Position numbers and translations under genes: made by a program. From NCBI GenBank assembly GCA_016710525.1, contig JADJVQ010000018.1:80358-144357 (forward strand): DNA of 64,000 nt. The letters are read 5' to 3'. The stretch is from Burkholderiaceae bacterium. GTDB lineage: Bacteria > Pseudomonadota > Gammaproteobacteria > Burkholderiales > Burkholderiaceae_E. This document shows positions 38,806 to 47,102 of this stretch, one piece after another. The notes below the pieces were generated by a model. The model was not told the origin of the DNA. It searched no databases and saw only the letters and a program-made list of their open reading frames with translations. Numbering within the stretch: position 1 is the stretch's first letter; every line of letters starts with the position of its first letter.

Positions 38806-39480
38806 ATGCCCATCGACGCCCTCGAGACCCTCGAATTCGAAACCGGTCCGACGCCGCGGGCGACCCTGATCGTGATGCACGGGCTGGGTGCCGACGGCAA
38901 TGACTTCGTGCCGATCTGCGAGGCGCTCGACCTGTCCGCGGTGGGCGACATCCGATTCATCTTCCCGAATGCGCCGATGCGCCCGGTCACCATCAACGGC
39001 GGCTACGTGATGCGGGCCTGGTACGACATCCTGGGTGCCGTCGGTTCGCGACGCGAAGACGAGCCGGGGCTGCGCGACGCGCAGGCGGCCATCGACGCCC
39101 TGATCGAACGCGAGGCCGATCGTGGCGTCCCGACCGAACGGATCGTGCTGGCCGGCTTTTCGCAGGGCTGCGCGATGGCGCTGCTGACCGGAGTGCGCCA
39201 TCGCGCGCGCCTGGCCGGCATCGCCGGCATGTCCGGTTATCTGCCGCTGGCGGCCTCAACCGCCGCCGAGGCCAGTCCGGCCAATGCCGGTGTGCCGATC
39301 TTCCTGGCCCATGGCCGGTTCGACCCGATGGTGGCCATGGACCGCGCGCTAGCCGCGCGCGATCAGCTGACGGCCCTCGGCTATCCGGTCCAGTGGCATG
39401 AATACCCCATCGAGCACAGCGTCAGTCCCGACGAGGTGGCCGATCTGAACCGCTGGCTGCTGAACGTGCTGGCGGCCTGA
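38806..39480 (+). CDS. carboxylesterase/phospholipase of the alpha/beta-hydrolase family
   Basis: The 224-residue serine hydrolase has the family start (LIVMHGLGADGNDFVPICEAL), the nucleophile elbow GFSQG, an Asp in HGRFDPMV and the His of EHSVS. It resembles bacterial carboxylesterase EstB/acyl-protein thioesterase. An in-frame ATG at 38773 would add 11 residues. It is the first gene of a plus-strand run with ridA, gst and the PLP enzyme. Confidence 0.9.
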   Translation: MPIDALETLEFETGPTPRATLIVMHGLGADGNDFVPICEALDLSAVGDIRFIFPNAPMRPVTINGGYVMRAWYDILGAVGSRREDEPGLRDAQAAIDALIEREADRGVPTERIVLAGFSQGCAMALLTGVRHRARLAGIAGMSGYLPLAASTAAEASPANAGVPIFLAHGRFDPMVAMDRALAARDQLTALGYPVQWHEYPIEHSVSPDEVADLNRWLLNVLAA

Positions 39481-39511
39481 GACCCGTGTCCACCCTACCC
39501 AAGGAGCAACC

Positions 39512-39901
39512 ATGAGCGTCGAAGTCATCAATCCGGGCAGCCTGTCCAGAGGCAGCTACTCCCACGCGGTCGTCGTCGGCGGCGGGCGGCTGGTCTTCGT
39601 CTCCGGCCAGGTGTCGGTCGACGGCACCGGCAAGGTCGTCGGCACCACCTTCGAGGCGCAGGCCGAACAGGTCTTCGCCAATCTGGCGACGGTGCTGACC
39701 GCGGCCGGCGCGCGCTGGCAGGACGTCGTCAAGATGAACGTCTATGTCAGAGACCTCACCAGCGCCAAGGTCAAGCTGTTCCGCGAGATCCGCCAGCGGC
39801 ACCTGCTCGATCATCAGCCGGCCAGCACGCTGGTGGCGACGCCCGGACTCGTGCACGAAGACATGATGCTCGAGGTCGAAGTGGTGGCGCACATCGCCTG
39901 A
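39512..39901 (+). CDS. RidA-family enamine/imine deaminase
   Basis: The 129-residue protein has RidA/YjgF/UK114 features (VFVSGQVSVD, FEAQAEQVFANL, KMNVYVRDL, PASTLVAT) and would hydrolyse reactive 2-aminoacrylate-type imines released by PLP enzymes. AAGGAGCAACC precedes the ATG. The position where RidA proteins carry the substrate-binding Arg is not obvious by eye (STLVAT region), so it may belong to an Rid subgroup with another substrate. Confidence 0.88.
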   Translation: MSVEVINPGSLSRGSYSHAVVVGGGRLVFVSGQVSVDGTGKVVGTTFEAQAEQVFANLATVLTAAGARWQDVVKMNVYVRDLTSAKVKLFREIRQRHLLDHQPASTLVATPGLVHEDMMLEVEVVAHIA

Positions 39902-39929
39902 GCGGCACTCTCCCTTCAAAGAGGAATCC

Positions 39930-40568
39930 ATGATCACCCTGCATCACCTGAACGACTCGCGTTCGCAGCGCATCCTGTGGCTGCTCGAAGAACTCGGCAA
40001 ACCCTACGAGGTGGTTCGCTACCAGCGCGATCCGGTCACCAACCTGGCCCCGCCGGCGCTCAAGGCGGTGCATCCGCTGGGCAAGTCGCCGGTCATCACC
40101 GACGAGGGCGAAGTGATCGCCGAGTCCGGGCTGATCGTCGACTACCTGATCCGTCGCCATGGCGACGGCCGCTTCGCGCCGGCCATGGACTTCCAGTCAC
40201 GCGATTTCATCGCCTATCAGCACTGGCTGCATTTCGCCGAGGGCTCGGCCATGCTGCCGCTGCTGCTCAAGCTCTACGTCGGACGCCTGGGCGATGCCGG
40301 CAAGCCGCTGTGGCCGCGCATCGAGGGGGAACTGCACAATCACTTCGCCTACATCAATCAGGCGCTGGAAGGCCGCGAGTACTTCGTCGGCGATTCGCTG
40401 ACCGGGGCCGATGTGCAGATGTCCTTCGTGTTCGAGGCGGGCAGTTCGCGCGGGCCCTTCGAGCAGTACCCCAACATGGTCGCGTTCAAGCAGCGCATGC
40501 AGCTGCGCCCGGCCTATCAGCGCGCGCTGAAGGTGGGCGGGCCGTACCGGTTCGCGGCCAATTCCTGA
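39930..40568 (+). CDS. glutathione S-transferase
   Basis: The 212-residue protein has an N-terminal thioredoxin-like domain (HHLNDSRSQRILWLLEEL, with Ser/Arg of the GSH site; KSPVITDEGEVIAESGLIVDYL) and a C-terminal helical domain. AAAGAGGAATCC precedes the ATG. It lies 28 bases after ridA. Confidence 0.92.
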   Translation: MITLHHLNDSRSQRILWLLEELGKPYEVVRYQRDPVTNLAPPALKAVHPLGKSPVITDEGEVIAESGLIVDYLIRRHGDGRFAPAMDFQSRDFIAYQHWLHFAEGSAMLPLLLKLYVGRLGDAGKPLWPRIEGELHNHFAYINQALEGREYFVGDSLTGADVQMSFVFEAGSSRGPFEQYPNMVAFKQRMQLRPAYQRALKVGGPYRFAANS

Positions 40569-40579
40569 AGGGTATCCGC

Positions 40580-41716
40580 ATGCCGACCGCGCTGAACGCC
40601 CTCGAAACGCCTGCCTTGCTGCTGGACGAGCCGCGCATGATGGCCAATATCGCGCGCCTGTCCGCGCGGCTGCGCGCGCTCGGGGTGCCGCTGCGTCCGC
40701 ATGTCAAGACCGCGAAATGCATCGAGGTGGCGCTGGCGATGACAGGTGGCGCGCCCGGTCCGATCACGGTGTCCACACTGCGCGAGGCCGAGCGCTTCGC
40801 GCAGGCCGGATTTCGCGACATCACCTACGCCGTGGGCATCAGCGCCAACAAGCTGCCGCACGTGGCCGAGCTGCTGGCGCGCGGCGTGCGGCTGACGGTG
40901 ATCCTGGACAGCGTCGAGGCGGCGGTCGCGGTGGCCGGCTTCATGCGCGGGCGGCGCGAGGGCCTGGACGTGCTGATCGAGATCGACACCGACGGCCACC
41001 GCGCCGGCGTGCAGCCCGAGTCGCCCGACCTGCTGGCGGTGGCGCACGCCCTGCAGGCGCCGCAGGTGGCGCTGATGGGCGTGCTGACCCACGCCGGCGA
41101 GTCCTATCAGTGCAAGGGCGACGAGGCGCTGCGTGCGATGGCCGAGCAGGAGCGGGCCGGCGCGGTGCTGGCCGCGCAGCGCCTGCGCGCCGCGGGCCAC
41201 CCGGCGCCGGTGGTCAGCGTGGGCTCCACGCCCACGGCGCTGTCGGCGGTCGATCTGTCCGGTGTGACCGAAGTGCGTGCCGGGGTGTTCGTGTTCTTCG
41301 ACCTGGTGATGGCTGGGGTGGGGGTTTGCACGCCCGAGCAGATCGCGGTGTCGGTGCTGACCACGGTGATCGGGCACCAGGATCATCGCGGCTGGACCTT
41401 GTGCGACGCCGGCTGGATGGCGCTGTCGCGCGATCGCGGCACCGCCGCGCAGGCGGTGGACCAGGGCTATGGACTGGTCTGCGATGCAGCGGGTCAGGTG
41501 CTGCCCGATTTCATCGTCAGCGCGGTCAGCCAGGAACACGGCACCATCACGCACCGCAGCGGCGACCCGACACGCCGGCTGAACCTGCCGGTGGGCACGA
41601 TGCTGCGCATCCTGCCCAACCATGCCTGCGCCACCGGGGCGCAGCATGATCGGTACCGCGTGCTGGACGAGTCGGGCGGGGTGGCGCGCGAGTGGGAGAG
41701 GTTCGGCGGCTGGTAG
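40580..41716 (+). CDS. PLP-dependent D-threonine aldolase / D-serine dehydratase-like protein (DSD1 family)
   Basis: The 378-residue fold-III enzyme has the PLP Lys in RPHVKTAKC near the N-terminus and a HAC motif (ILPNHACATG) that, as in D-threonine aldolases and DSD1 D-serine dehydratases, binds a metal ion. Family members cleave D-beta-hydroxy amino acids or dehydrate D-serine; the sequence alone does not separate these. TGAAGGG precedes the ATG at 40580. The neighbouring ridA would suit a 2-aminoacrylate-producing enzyme. Confidence 0.87.
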   Translation: MPTALNALETPALLLDEPRMMANIARLSARLRALGVPLRPHVKTAKCIEVALAMTGGAPGPITVSTLREAERFAQAGFRDITYAVGISANKLPHVAELLARGVRLTVILDSVEAAVAVAGFMRGRREGLDVLIEIDTDGHRAGVQPESPDLLAVAHALQAPQVALMGVLTHAGESYQCKGDEALRAMAEQERAGAVLAAQRLRAAGHPAPVVSVGSTPTALSAVDLSGVTEVRAGVFVFFDLVMAGVGVCTPEQIAVSVLTTVIGHQDHRGWTLCDAGWMALSRDRGTAAQAVDQGYGLVCDAAGQVLPDFIVSAVSQEHGTITHRSGDPTRRLNLPVGTMLRILPNHACATGAQHDRYRVLDESGGVAREWERFGGW

Positions 41717-41724
41717 GCCGGTGT

Positions 41725-42402
41725 TCAGCTGGCCGAGCGCTCGCCCGCGGCACGGTAGGTTGCCACCAGCACGTCGCGCCAGGCCGGCCGGGTGGCGTCG
41801 ACCGGCGACACCGGCGTCACGCCATGCAGTGCCCGATGGTCGTCGACCAGAGCCATGTCGCCTGGCTCGGTCAGGGTGAAGCTGTCGATGCGCGCGCCCG
41901 CGGTATCGAAGATTTCGGTCGTGCCGCGGGCCACATTGCTGCGCCTCACCATCATCACCAGCACGAAGTCGACCCCGTCGCGGTGCTTGCCCTCGGGCGT
42001 GGGCTGGCCGAGCGCGCCGGCACGAGCCTCGATGCGAAACTGATGGACCTCGATGTGCGCGGCCCGTCCGGGATGCAACGCCTGGAAGATGGCCAGGCCG
42101 GCCGACAGCGATGCCTGCATGGCCGGGCCCGCCAGCACCGCATCTTCGACCGGCGCGAAATGCCGGGCGATGCCGCCGTTCAACCGGTTGTAGTCCAGGC
42201 TCTGGTAATGCGGCTGATGCGGCTGAGTCTGCAGGTCGGCGCTGTGGGCGATCGCTGCCAGCGTGGCATAGCGGCGGCGCCGGTAGCGTCCGCCGTCGCC
42301 CATGTAGGTGTCGAGTTCGAGCCGATCCCAGCTCTGGGCGAATGCCGGCCAGTCGGCCGATGCCGAGTCGCCCAGAAGCGGGCAGGTCAGCGTCGCGGGC
42401 AC
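41725..42402 (-). CDS. 2-oxoglutarate/Fe(II)-dependent dioxygenase family protein (PF10014 type)
   Basis: The product contains LELDTYMGDGGRYRRRRYA, an Fe(II)-binding HRDGVDFV and DDHRALHGVTP with the distal His, matching the 2OG-Fe dioxygenase family that hydroxylates free amino acids such as isoleucine. The annotated GTG at 42402 is conservative. Family-like sequence (ALADELVSKAFLFVPA) continues upstream in frame without an ATG or GTG, so a CTG start or a lost base is possible. It follows the DUF3501 gene on the same strand. Confidence 0.82.
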   Translation of the reverse strand: MPATLTCPLLGDSASADWPAFAQSWDRLELDTYMGDGGRYRRRRYATLAAIAHSADLQTQPHQPHYQSLDYNRLNGGIARHFAPVEDAVLAGPAMQASLSAGLAIFQALHPGRAAHIEVHQFRIEARAGALGQPTPEGKHRDGVDFVLVMMVRRSNVARGTTEIFDTAGARIDSFTLTEPGDMALVDDHRALHGVTPVSPVDATRPAWRDVLVATYRAAGERSAS

Positions 42403-42496
42403 GAACAGGAAGGCCTTGCTGACCAGCTCGTCGGCGAGCGCGGCCCGCCGGCACAGGTTGGCCGGGCCGCCACCGGCGCGATCCGGTCGGGCCGGC

Positions 42497-43084
42497 TCAG
42501 CTCAAGTCTCCCAGCAGCGCCAGCCGGGTCTCGTTGCCGACCGGCGAAACCTGCGCCTGGTAGTTGGGATGGTCGACCCCGACCGACAGCGACACGCCGT
42601 ACTTCAGGGCCGCGGCCATTTCGTCGGTCAGCTCGAAGCGCAGAAAATGTACCGCCGACGTCTTGTCCGCGTTCTCCCGCTCCATGTCTTCGTCGGCCAG
42701 CGCGTACACCTTCGGCGAACCCTCGACCTGCACCCACACCCGATCCTCGATGCCGATCAGCCGGCCGAGTTCGACACGCCGGATATCGGCATCCGGGTAC
42801 TCGATCATCATCGTGGCCTTGAAGTTGCGGCCGTCGGGCACCAGCGGGTTGTACGACTCCAGCTCGTGGGTGATGCCGTCTTCCTCGAAGATCTTTTCGA
42901 TGCGCAGCATCTCCTGGATCTGGTAGCGCACCGTCAGCTCGTCCTCGAACAGCAGCGTGATGTGCTCGCCCAGGCGCACTGCGCGGTGCTTCTTGTGGCC
43001 GATCACCTGCTTGCGGAAATCGGGCCGGGCCTTGGCGTAGGCCTCCAGGGTCATCAGCGAATCGCGGGTCACTTTAGCCATCAT
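42497..43084 (-). CDS. DUF3501 family protein
   Basis: The 195-residue protein has the DUF3501 pattern (GEHITLLFEDELTVRYQIQEML, FLRFELTDEMAAALKYG, VSLSVGVDHPNY). The family has no assigned function but is regularly found with a heterodisulfide-reductase-like Fe-S protein and rubrerythrin, as here. GAAGGAGTG lies before the tandem ATGs (43084, 43081) and overlaps the stop of the upstream gene. Confidence 0.88.
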   Translation of the reverse strand: MMAKVTRDSLMTLEAYAKARPDFRKQVIGHKKHRAVRLGEHITLLFEDELTVRYQIQEMLRIEKIFEEDGITHELESYNPLVPDGRNFKATMMIEYPDADIRRVELGRLIGIEDRVWVQVEGSPKVYALADEDMERENADKTSAVHFLRFELTDEMAAALKYGVSLSVGVDHPNYQAQVSPVGNETRLALLGDLS

Positions 43085-43087
43085 GAA

Positions 43088-44446
43088 TCACTCCTTCAAA
43101 CCATAGGCGATGCGCAGCAGCGTGATCGGATGGGCCAGCTTGCCCTCTGTGGGCTTGCCCGCGATCTGCATGCCTTGCGTGATGTGGTGGCCGGCCAGCT
43201 GGCAGTCCGACGCGATCCAGTCGGGCTCGCCGCCCGGGTGCTCGGCCATCTGGCGGAACACCGGCCGGCCGATCTTCAGCGCGGTCTCGTGAAACTCCTT
43301 CTTCACGCCCCAGGTGCCGGCGTGGCCCGAGCAGCGCTCGATGGTGTTGACCTGCGTATCGGGCACCATCTGCAGGGTTTCGCGGGTCTTCTGGCCGACG
43401 TTCTGCACCCGCAGGTGGCAGGCGACGTGGTACGACACCTTGCCCAGCGGCTGGGCGAAATCGGTCTTGAGCAGCCCGTCCTTGTGGCGCGCGACGAAAT
43501 ACTCGAAGGGGTCGAACATCGCCGCCTTGACCGCCTGCACATCGGCATCGTCCGGGTACATCAGCGGCAGTTCCTGCTTGAACATCAGTCCGCAGGACGG
43601 AATCGGCGCGACGATCGCCCAGCCGTCGCGGGCCAGCTTCGCCAGCTTGGGGATGTTCTTGCGCTTGAGCGCGTCCACCGACTCCAGGTCGCCCAGTTCC
43701 AGCTTGGGCATGCCGCAGCAGGCTTCCTTCTCGACCAGCGAGTAGGGGATCTGGTTGTGGTCGAGCACCTTGAGCAGGTCGTGGCCGATGCCCGGCTCGT
43801 TGTAGTTCACGAAGCAGGTCGCGAATACCGCCACCTTGCCGGGCGTGCGCTGGCCATCGGTCGCCGCATGCGCGGGCGAGGCCGCGGCGTGGCTGCGAAA
43901 CGGCTTCGTCGTGAAGTCCGGCAGCCAGGCGCTGTGGTGCACGCCCACCGATTTTTCGCCGAACTGGCGCAGCGTGGCGTTTTCCTTGGCCTTGTTCACC
44001 AGCTGCACGACCACCGGGATGGTCGCGAGCTTGCCGTTGCGGTCGGTCGAGGACAGCGCCGTATCGCGCAATTTCGTCGGCGTGCCCTGCTTGAACTGGA
44101 TCGCCTTGGCGCGCAGCATCAGGTGCGGGAAGTCCAGGTTCCAGGGGTGCGGGGGCACGTAGGGGCACTTCGTCATGTAGCAGACGTCGCACAGGTAGCA
44201 CTGATCGACGACCTTCCAGTAGTCCTTCTTGTCGACGCCGTCCACTTCGAGCGATTCGCTGGCGTCCACCAGATCGAACAGGGTCGGGAACGCGTTGCAC
44301 AGGCTCACGCAGCGGCGGCAGCCGTGGCAGATGTCGAAGACCCGCTCCATCTCGGCCAGGGCCTTCGATTCGTCGTAAAACTCGGGGTTCTTCCAGTCGA
44401 GCGGATGCCGGGTCGGCGCTTCGAGCGAACCTTCGCGTGCGGTCAT
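43088..44446 (-). CDS. Fe-S oxidoreductase related to heterodisulfide reductase subunit D / GlpC
   Basis: The 452-residue protein has two N-terminal 4Fe-4S motifs (CHGCRRCVSLC and CYLCDVCYMTKCP) and two CCG-type Cys-rich domains (KEACCGMPKLELG; a second set around CHLRVQN and RCSGHAGTW). Electron transfer in a redox or peroxide-defence chain with the rubrerythrin gene upstream is likely. The ATG at 44446 is preferred; the frame opens 27 codons earlier with no conserved sequence. Confidence 0.88.
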   Translation of the reverse strand: MTAREGSLEAPTRHPLDWKNPEFYDESKALAEMERVFDICHGCRRCVSLCNAFPTLFDLVDASESLEVDGVDKKDYWKVVDQCYLCDVCYMTKCPYVPPHPWNLDFPHLMLRAKAIQFKQGTPTKLRDTALSSTDRNGKLATIPVVVQLVNKAKENATLRQFGEKSVGVHHSAWLPDFTTKPFRSHAAASPAHAATDGQRTPGKVAVFATCFVNYNEPGIGHDLLKVLDHNQIPYSLVEKEACCGMPKLELGDLESVDALKRKNIPKLAKLARDGWAIVAPIPSCGLMFKQELPLMYPDDADVQAVKAAMFDPFEYFVARHKDGLLKTDFAQPLGKVSYHVACHLRVQNVGQKTRETLQMVPDTQVNTIERCSGHAGTWGVKKEFHETALKIGRPVFRQMAEHPGGEPDWIASDCQLAGHHITQGMQIAGKPTEGKLAHPITLLRIAYGLKE

Positions 44447-44465
44447 GGGTGTCTCGCGGGCAAAT

Positions 44466-44492
44466 GAGGGGAGTGCTTGCGCGACTCCCCTC
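44466..44492 (-). promoter_or_regulatory. 9-bp hairpin between the rubrerythrin and Fe-S oxidoreductase genes
   Basis: GAGGGGAGT and ACTCCCCTC form a perfect 9-bp stem around a 9-base loop in the 108-base gap. No T-tract follows on the minus strand, so it may stabilise the rubrerythrin message or allow partial termination rather than being a full terminator. Confidence 0.5.
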
Positions 44493-44554
44493 GGATCACA
44501 CCGGCGCAGGCTGCCCAGGGCAGGCAATCCCGTGCCGGTGCTGGCGCAACCTGA

Positions 44555-44977
44555 TCAGGCGGCCAGGGCTTCGAGCGCCTTGGCGAACTTGTTGGCGTGC
44601 GAGCGCTCGGCCTTGGCCAGCGTCTCGAACCAGTCGGCGATTTCGTCGAAGCCTTCGTCGCGCGCGGACTTGGCCATGCCCGGGTACATGTCGGTGTACT
44701 CGTGCGTTTCGCCGGCGACCGCGGCCTTCAGGTTCAGCGCCGAGGCGCCGATCGGCAGGTCGGTGGCCGGATCGCCGACTTCGGCCAGGTAGTCGAGGTG
44801 GCCGTGCGCATGGCCGGTCTCGCCTTCGGCGGTCGAGCGGAACAGCGCCGCCACTTCGGGATGGCCCTCGATGTCAGCCTTGTTTGCGAAGTACAGGTAG
44901 CGGCGGTTGGCCTGGCTTTCGCCGGCAAACGCAGCCTTCAGGTTGTCATGCGTCTTCGTGCCCTTCAAGGACGGCAT
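44555..44977 (-). CDS. rubrerythrin-family diiron protein (no rubredoxin domain)
   Basis: The 140-residue ferritin-like four-helix protein has the diiron ligands of rubrerythrin in AGESQANRRY, EGETGHAHGH, AGETHEYTDMYPG and AERSHANKF. The C-terminal rubredoxin domain of classical rubrerythrin is absent. Such proteins reduce peroxide with electrons from a partner, possibly the adjacent Fe-S oxidoreductase. CTGGAGAC lies before the ATG. The gene begins 31 bases after the broken histidine-kinase sequence. Confidence 0.92.
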   Translation of the reverse strand: MPSLKGTKTHDNLKAAFAGESQANRRYLYFANKADIEGHPEVAALFRSTAEGETGHAHGHLDYLAEVGDPATDLPIGASALNLKAAVAGETHEYTDMYPGMAKSARDEGFDEIADWFETLAKAERSHANKFAKALEALAA

Positions 44978-45008
44978 TGCAGTCTCCAGTCTGAACTGAG
45001 GGTGGGGG

Positions 45009-46200
45009 GCTGTCCATGCGGGCGAACGGCCGCAGCAGCCGATCGGCGCTCGCCTCGGGGACACCTGGGCCCGTGATCGCTGACGATCATGGCGACCCCC
45101 TCGGGCCTGCGCGCGACGCTCGATGCGGGCGGGTCGCGTCGGAGTGGGCGCGGCCATAACGCAGCGCGTTCTCGATCAGGTTGCCGAGCGCGCGATGCGA
45201 GGTCGGTCGGATCGCCGCGCCAGTGGCGCGCGCGGGCCGGCGTCGACGGCCAGCGCCAGGTCGCCGCGTCCAGTCGCCCCTGGGTAGGCGTGGTCGATGC
45301 CGGCCATCACCTCGACGACCACCGACTGGATGCGCCCGGGCTGCCGATCGCCGGCCGCCGTGCGGGCGTATTCCATGAACTTGCCGACGATCGCGTCGAT
45401 CCGCGTGATGTCCTCGCTCATCGATTCCTTGTCGGCTTCGGCCATCGGCGAGAGTTCGATCTCCATGCGCAGGCGCGTAAGCGGCGTGCGGATGTCGTGC
45501 GAGATGCCGGCCAGTGCGACCGCGCGATCGCTTTCGAGTTCCGTCAGGTCGCTCACCATGCGGTTGAAGCGCCGGTTCAGCGCGGCGATTTCGGTCGGGC
45601 CGCGTTCGGGCCAAGGCGGGCCGGACTCGCCACGGCTGACGCGTCCCAGGGCCTGCGACAAGCGCGCCAGCGGGCGGTTCAGCAGGCGCGAGCCATGGCC
45701 AGCGCCCCGAGCAGCCCCAGCGTGGCCGCCAATCCCAGCAGGGCCCACCAGGGCGGACCGAGCTGGCGCTCGAAGCGGCGCGCCGACAGGCCCAGCCAGT
45801 AGGGGTCGCCGTCGATCTCGAAGCTGACCCACAGTCCGTGTTCGCCATTGACGCTGGCCGCCACGCGGGTTTGCGGGCCGAGCAGGCCGCGCAGCCGGCC
45901 GAGCAGGGCCTGCGCTCGCGCGGCCGGCTCGAGGGGCTCGCTGCGATCGCCCGGTTCCAGCGGCGCGACGCGCACGCCTTCCTCGCGCGCGAGTTCGGCC
46001 AGCAGCTGGACCCGGCGATCGGACTGCGCGCTGACCAGCGCCGATCGGGTGAGATTGACCACCGAGGCCACCTCCCAGGCCAGCTTCTGTTCGGCCGGCG
46101 CCGGGTCGAAGATCCGGATCAGCTCGAGCATGGCCATCAGGCAGGCCACCACCAGGCCGGCGATCAGCAGGAAGGTGCGCCAGAAGAGGCTGATGCGCAC
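45009..46200 (-). pseudogene. EnvZ-like sensor histidine kinase, several frameshifts and missing C-terminal end
   Basis: From GTG 46200 the product has a membrane helix (TFLLIAGLVVACLMAML), a periplasmic domain, a second helix and then breaks near 45690. In the next frame follow LLNRPLARLSQALGR, the H-box ALAGISHDIRTPLTRLRMEI and, after another break near 45230, the N-box ALGNLIENALRYGR. After further shifts (near 45140 and 45070) the G1 box DHGPGVP and F-box LLRPFARMDS can be read. The last G2 box (GxGLGL) is absent; the rubrerythrin leader follows at once. The partner response regulator is intact. Confidence 0.82.
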
Positions 46201-46261
46201 GGGTGGACGGCGGCTGGAAGCGCGCGGGCGAAGGGGAGGGTGCCGGGGCGCTGCCGGGCCG

Positions 46262-46981
46262 CTACTGGCCGTCGGGCACGAAGACGTAGCCCACGCCCCA
46301 CACGGTCTGCAGATAGCGGGGGTGCTGGGGATCGGACTCGATGAGCTTGCGCAGGCGCGAGATCTGGACGTCGAGGCTGCGGTCGAAGGCACCGTATTCG
46401 CGCCCGCGGGCGAGCAGCATCAGCTTTTCGCGCGACAGCGGCTGGCGCGGATGGCGCGCGAACGCCTTCAGCACGGCGAATTCGCCGCTGGTGAGCGGCA
46501 CCGGCTCGCCTTTGCGGGTGAGGGCGCGCAGGGACAGATCGAGATGGAAGTCGCCGAAATGGACTTCGGCCGCCTCGGCACTGGGCGCGCCGGGCGCCTC
46601 GGCGGCTGGCTGGCGCCGCAGCACCGCATTGATCCGGGCCAGCAGTTCGCGCGGATTGAACGGCTTGGGAATGTAGTCGTCGGCGCCCATTTCGAGACCG
46701 ACGATGCGGTCGACGTCATCGCCCTTGGCGGTGAGCATGATGACCGGTGTGGTGTCGCCGGCACCCCGCAGGCGGCGCACGATCGACAGGCCGTCCTCGC
46801 CCGGCAGCATCAGGTCCAGAACGATCAGATCGAAGGGCTGGCGCTGCAGCAGCCGGTTCATCGACGGCGCGTCCTGCGCGAGGGTGACCTCGAACTGGTT
46901 CTCGGTCAGGTATCGACGCAGCAGTTCGCGAAGCTTGAGGTCGTCGTCGACGACCAGGAGGTGCTTGCCGGTGGTGCTCAT
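46262..46981 (-). CDS. OmpR-family response regulator
   Basis: The 239-residue regulator has a receiver domain (acidic pair DDD at 12-14, phospho-acceptor Asp56 in LIVLDLMLPG, Lys in IMLTAKGDD) and a winged-helix output domain (LTSGEFAVLKAFARHPRQPLSREKL, DVQISRLRKLIE). It strongly resembles OmpR, including the receiver end DYIPKPFNPRELLARI. It stands 61 bases upstream of its presumed sensor gene. Tandem GTTAC motifs lie in its divergent promoter region (47043-47056). Confidence 0.93.
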   Translation of the reverse strand: MSTTGKHLLVVDDDLKLRELLRRYLTENQFEVTLAQDAPSMNRLLQRQPFDLIVLDLMLPGEDGLSIVRRLRGAGDTTPVIMLTAKGDDVDRIVGLEMGADDYIPKPFNPRELLARINAVLRRQPAAEAPGAPSAEAAEVHFGDFHLDLSLRALTRKGEPVPLTSGEFAVLKAFARHPRQPLSREKLMLLARGREYGAFDRSLDVQISRLRKLIESDPQHPRYLQTVWGVGYVFVPDGQ

Positions 46982-47102
46982 GCGGCAATGATAACCACCG
47001 GTCTGCGTCGTGCCCCAGCACCGTTCGGCGGGCTTACCGGTTGTTACAACGGTTACCCCGGCGAGCCCCCTGCCAATGCCGCACTTGCCTAGAATCCGGG
47101 TC

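Noticed and set aside
45009..46200. Programmed frameshifting in the EnvZ-like kinase
   Set aside because: Four or more breaks without slippery heptamers, plus a missing C-terminal box, fit error or decay rather than recoding.
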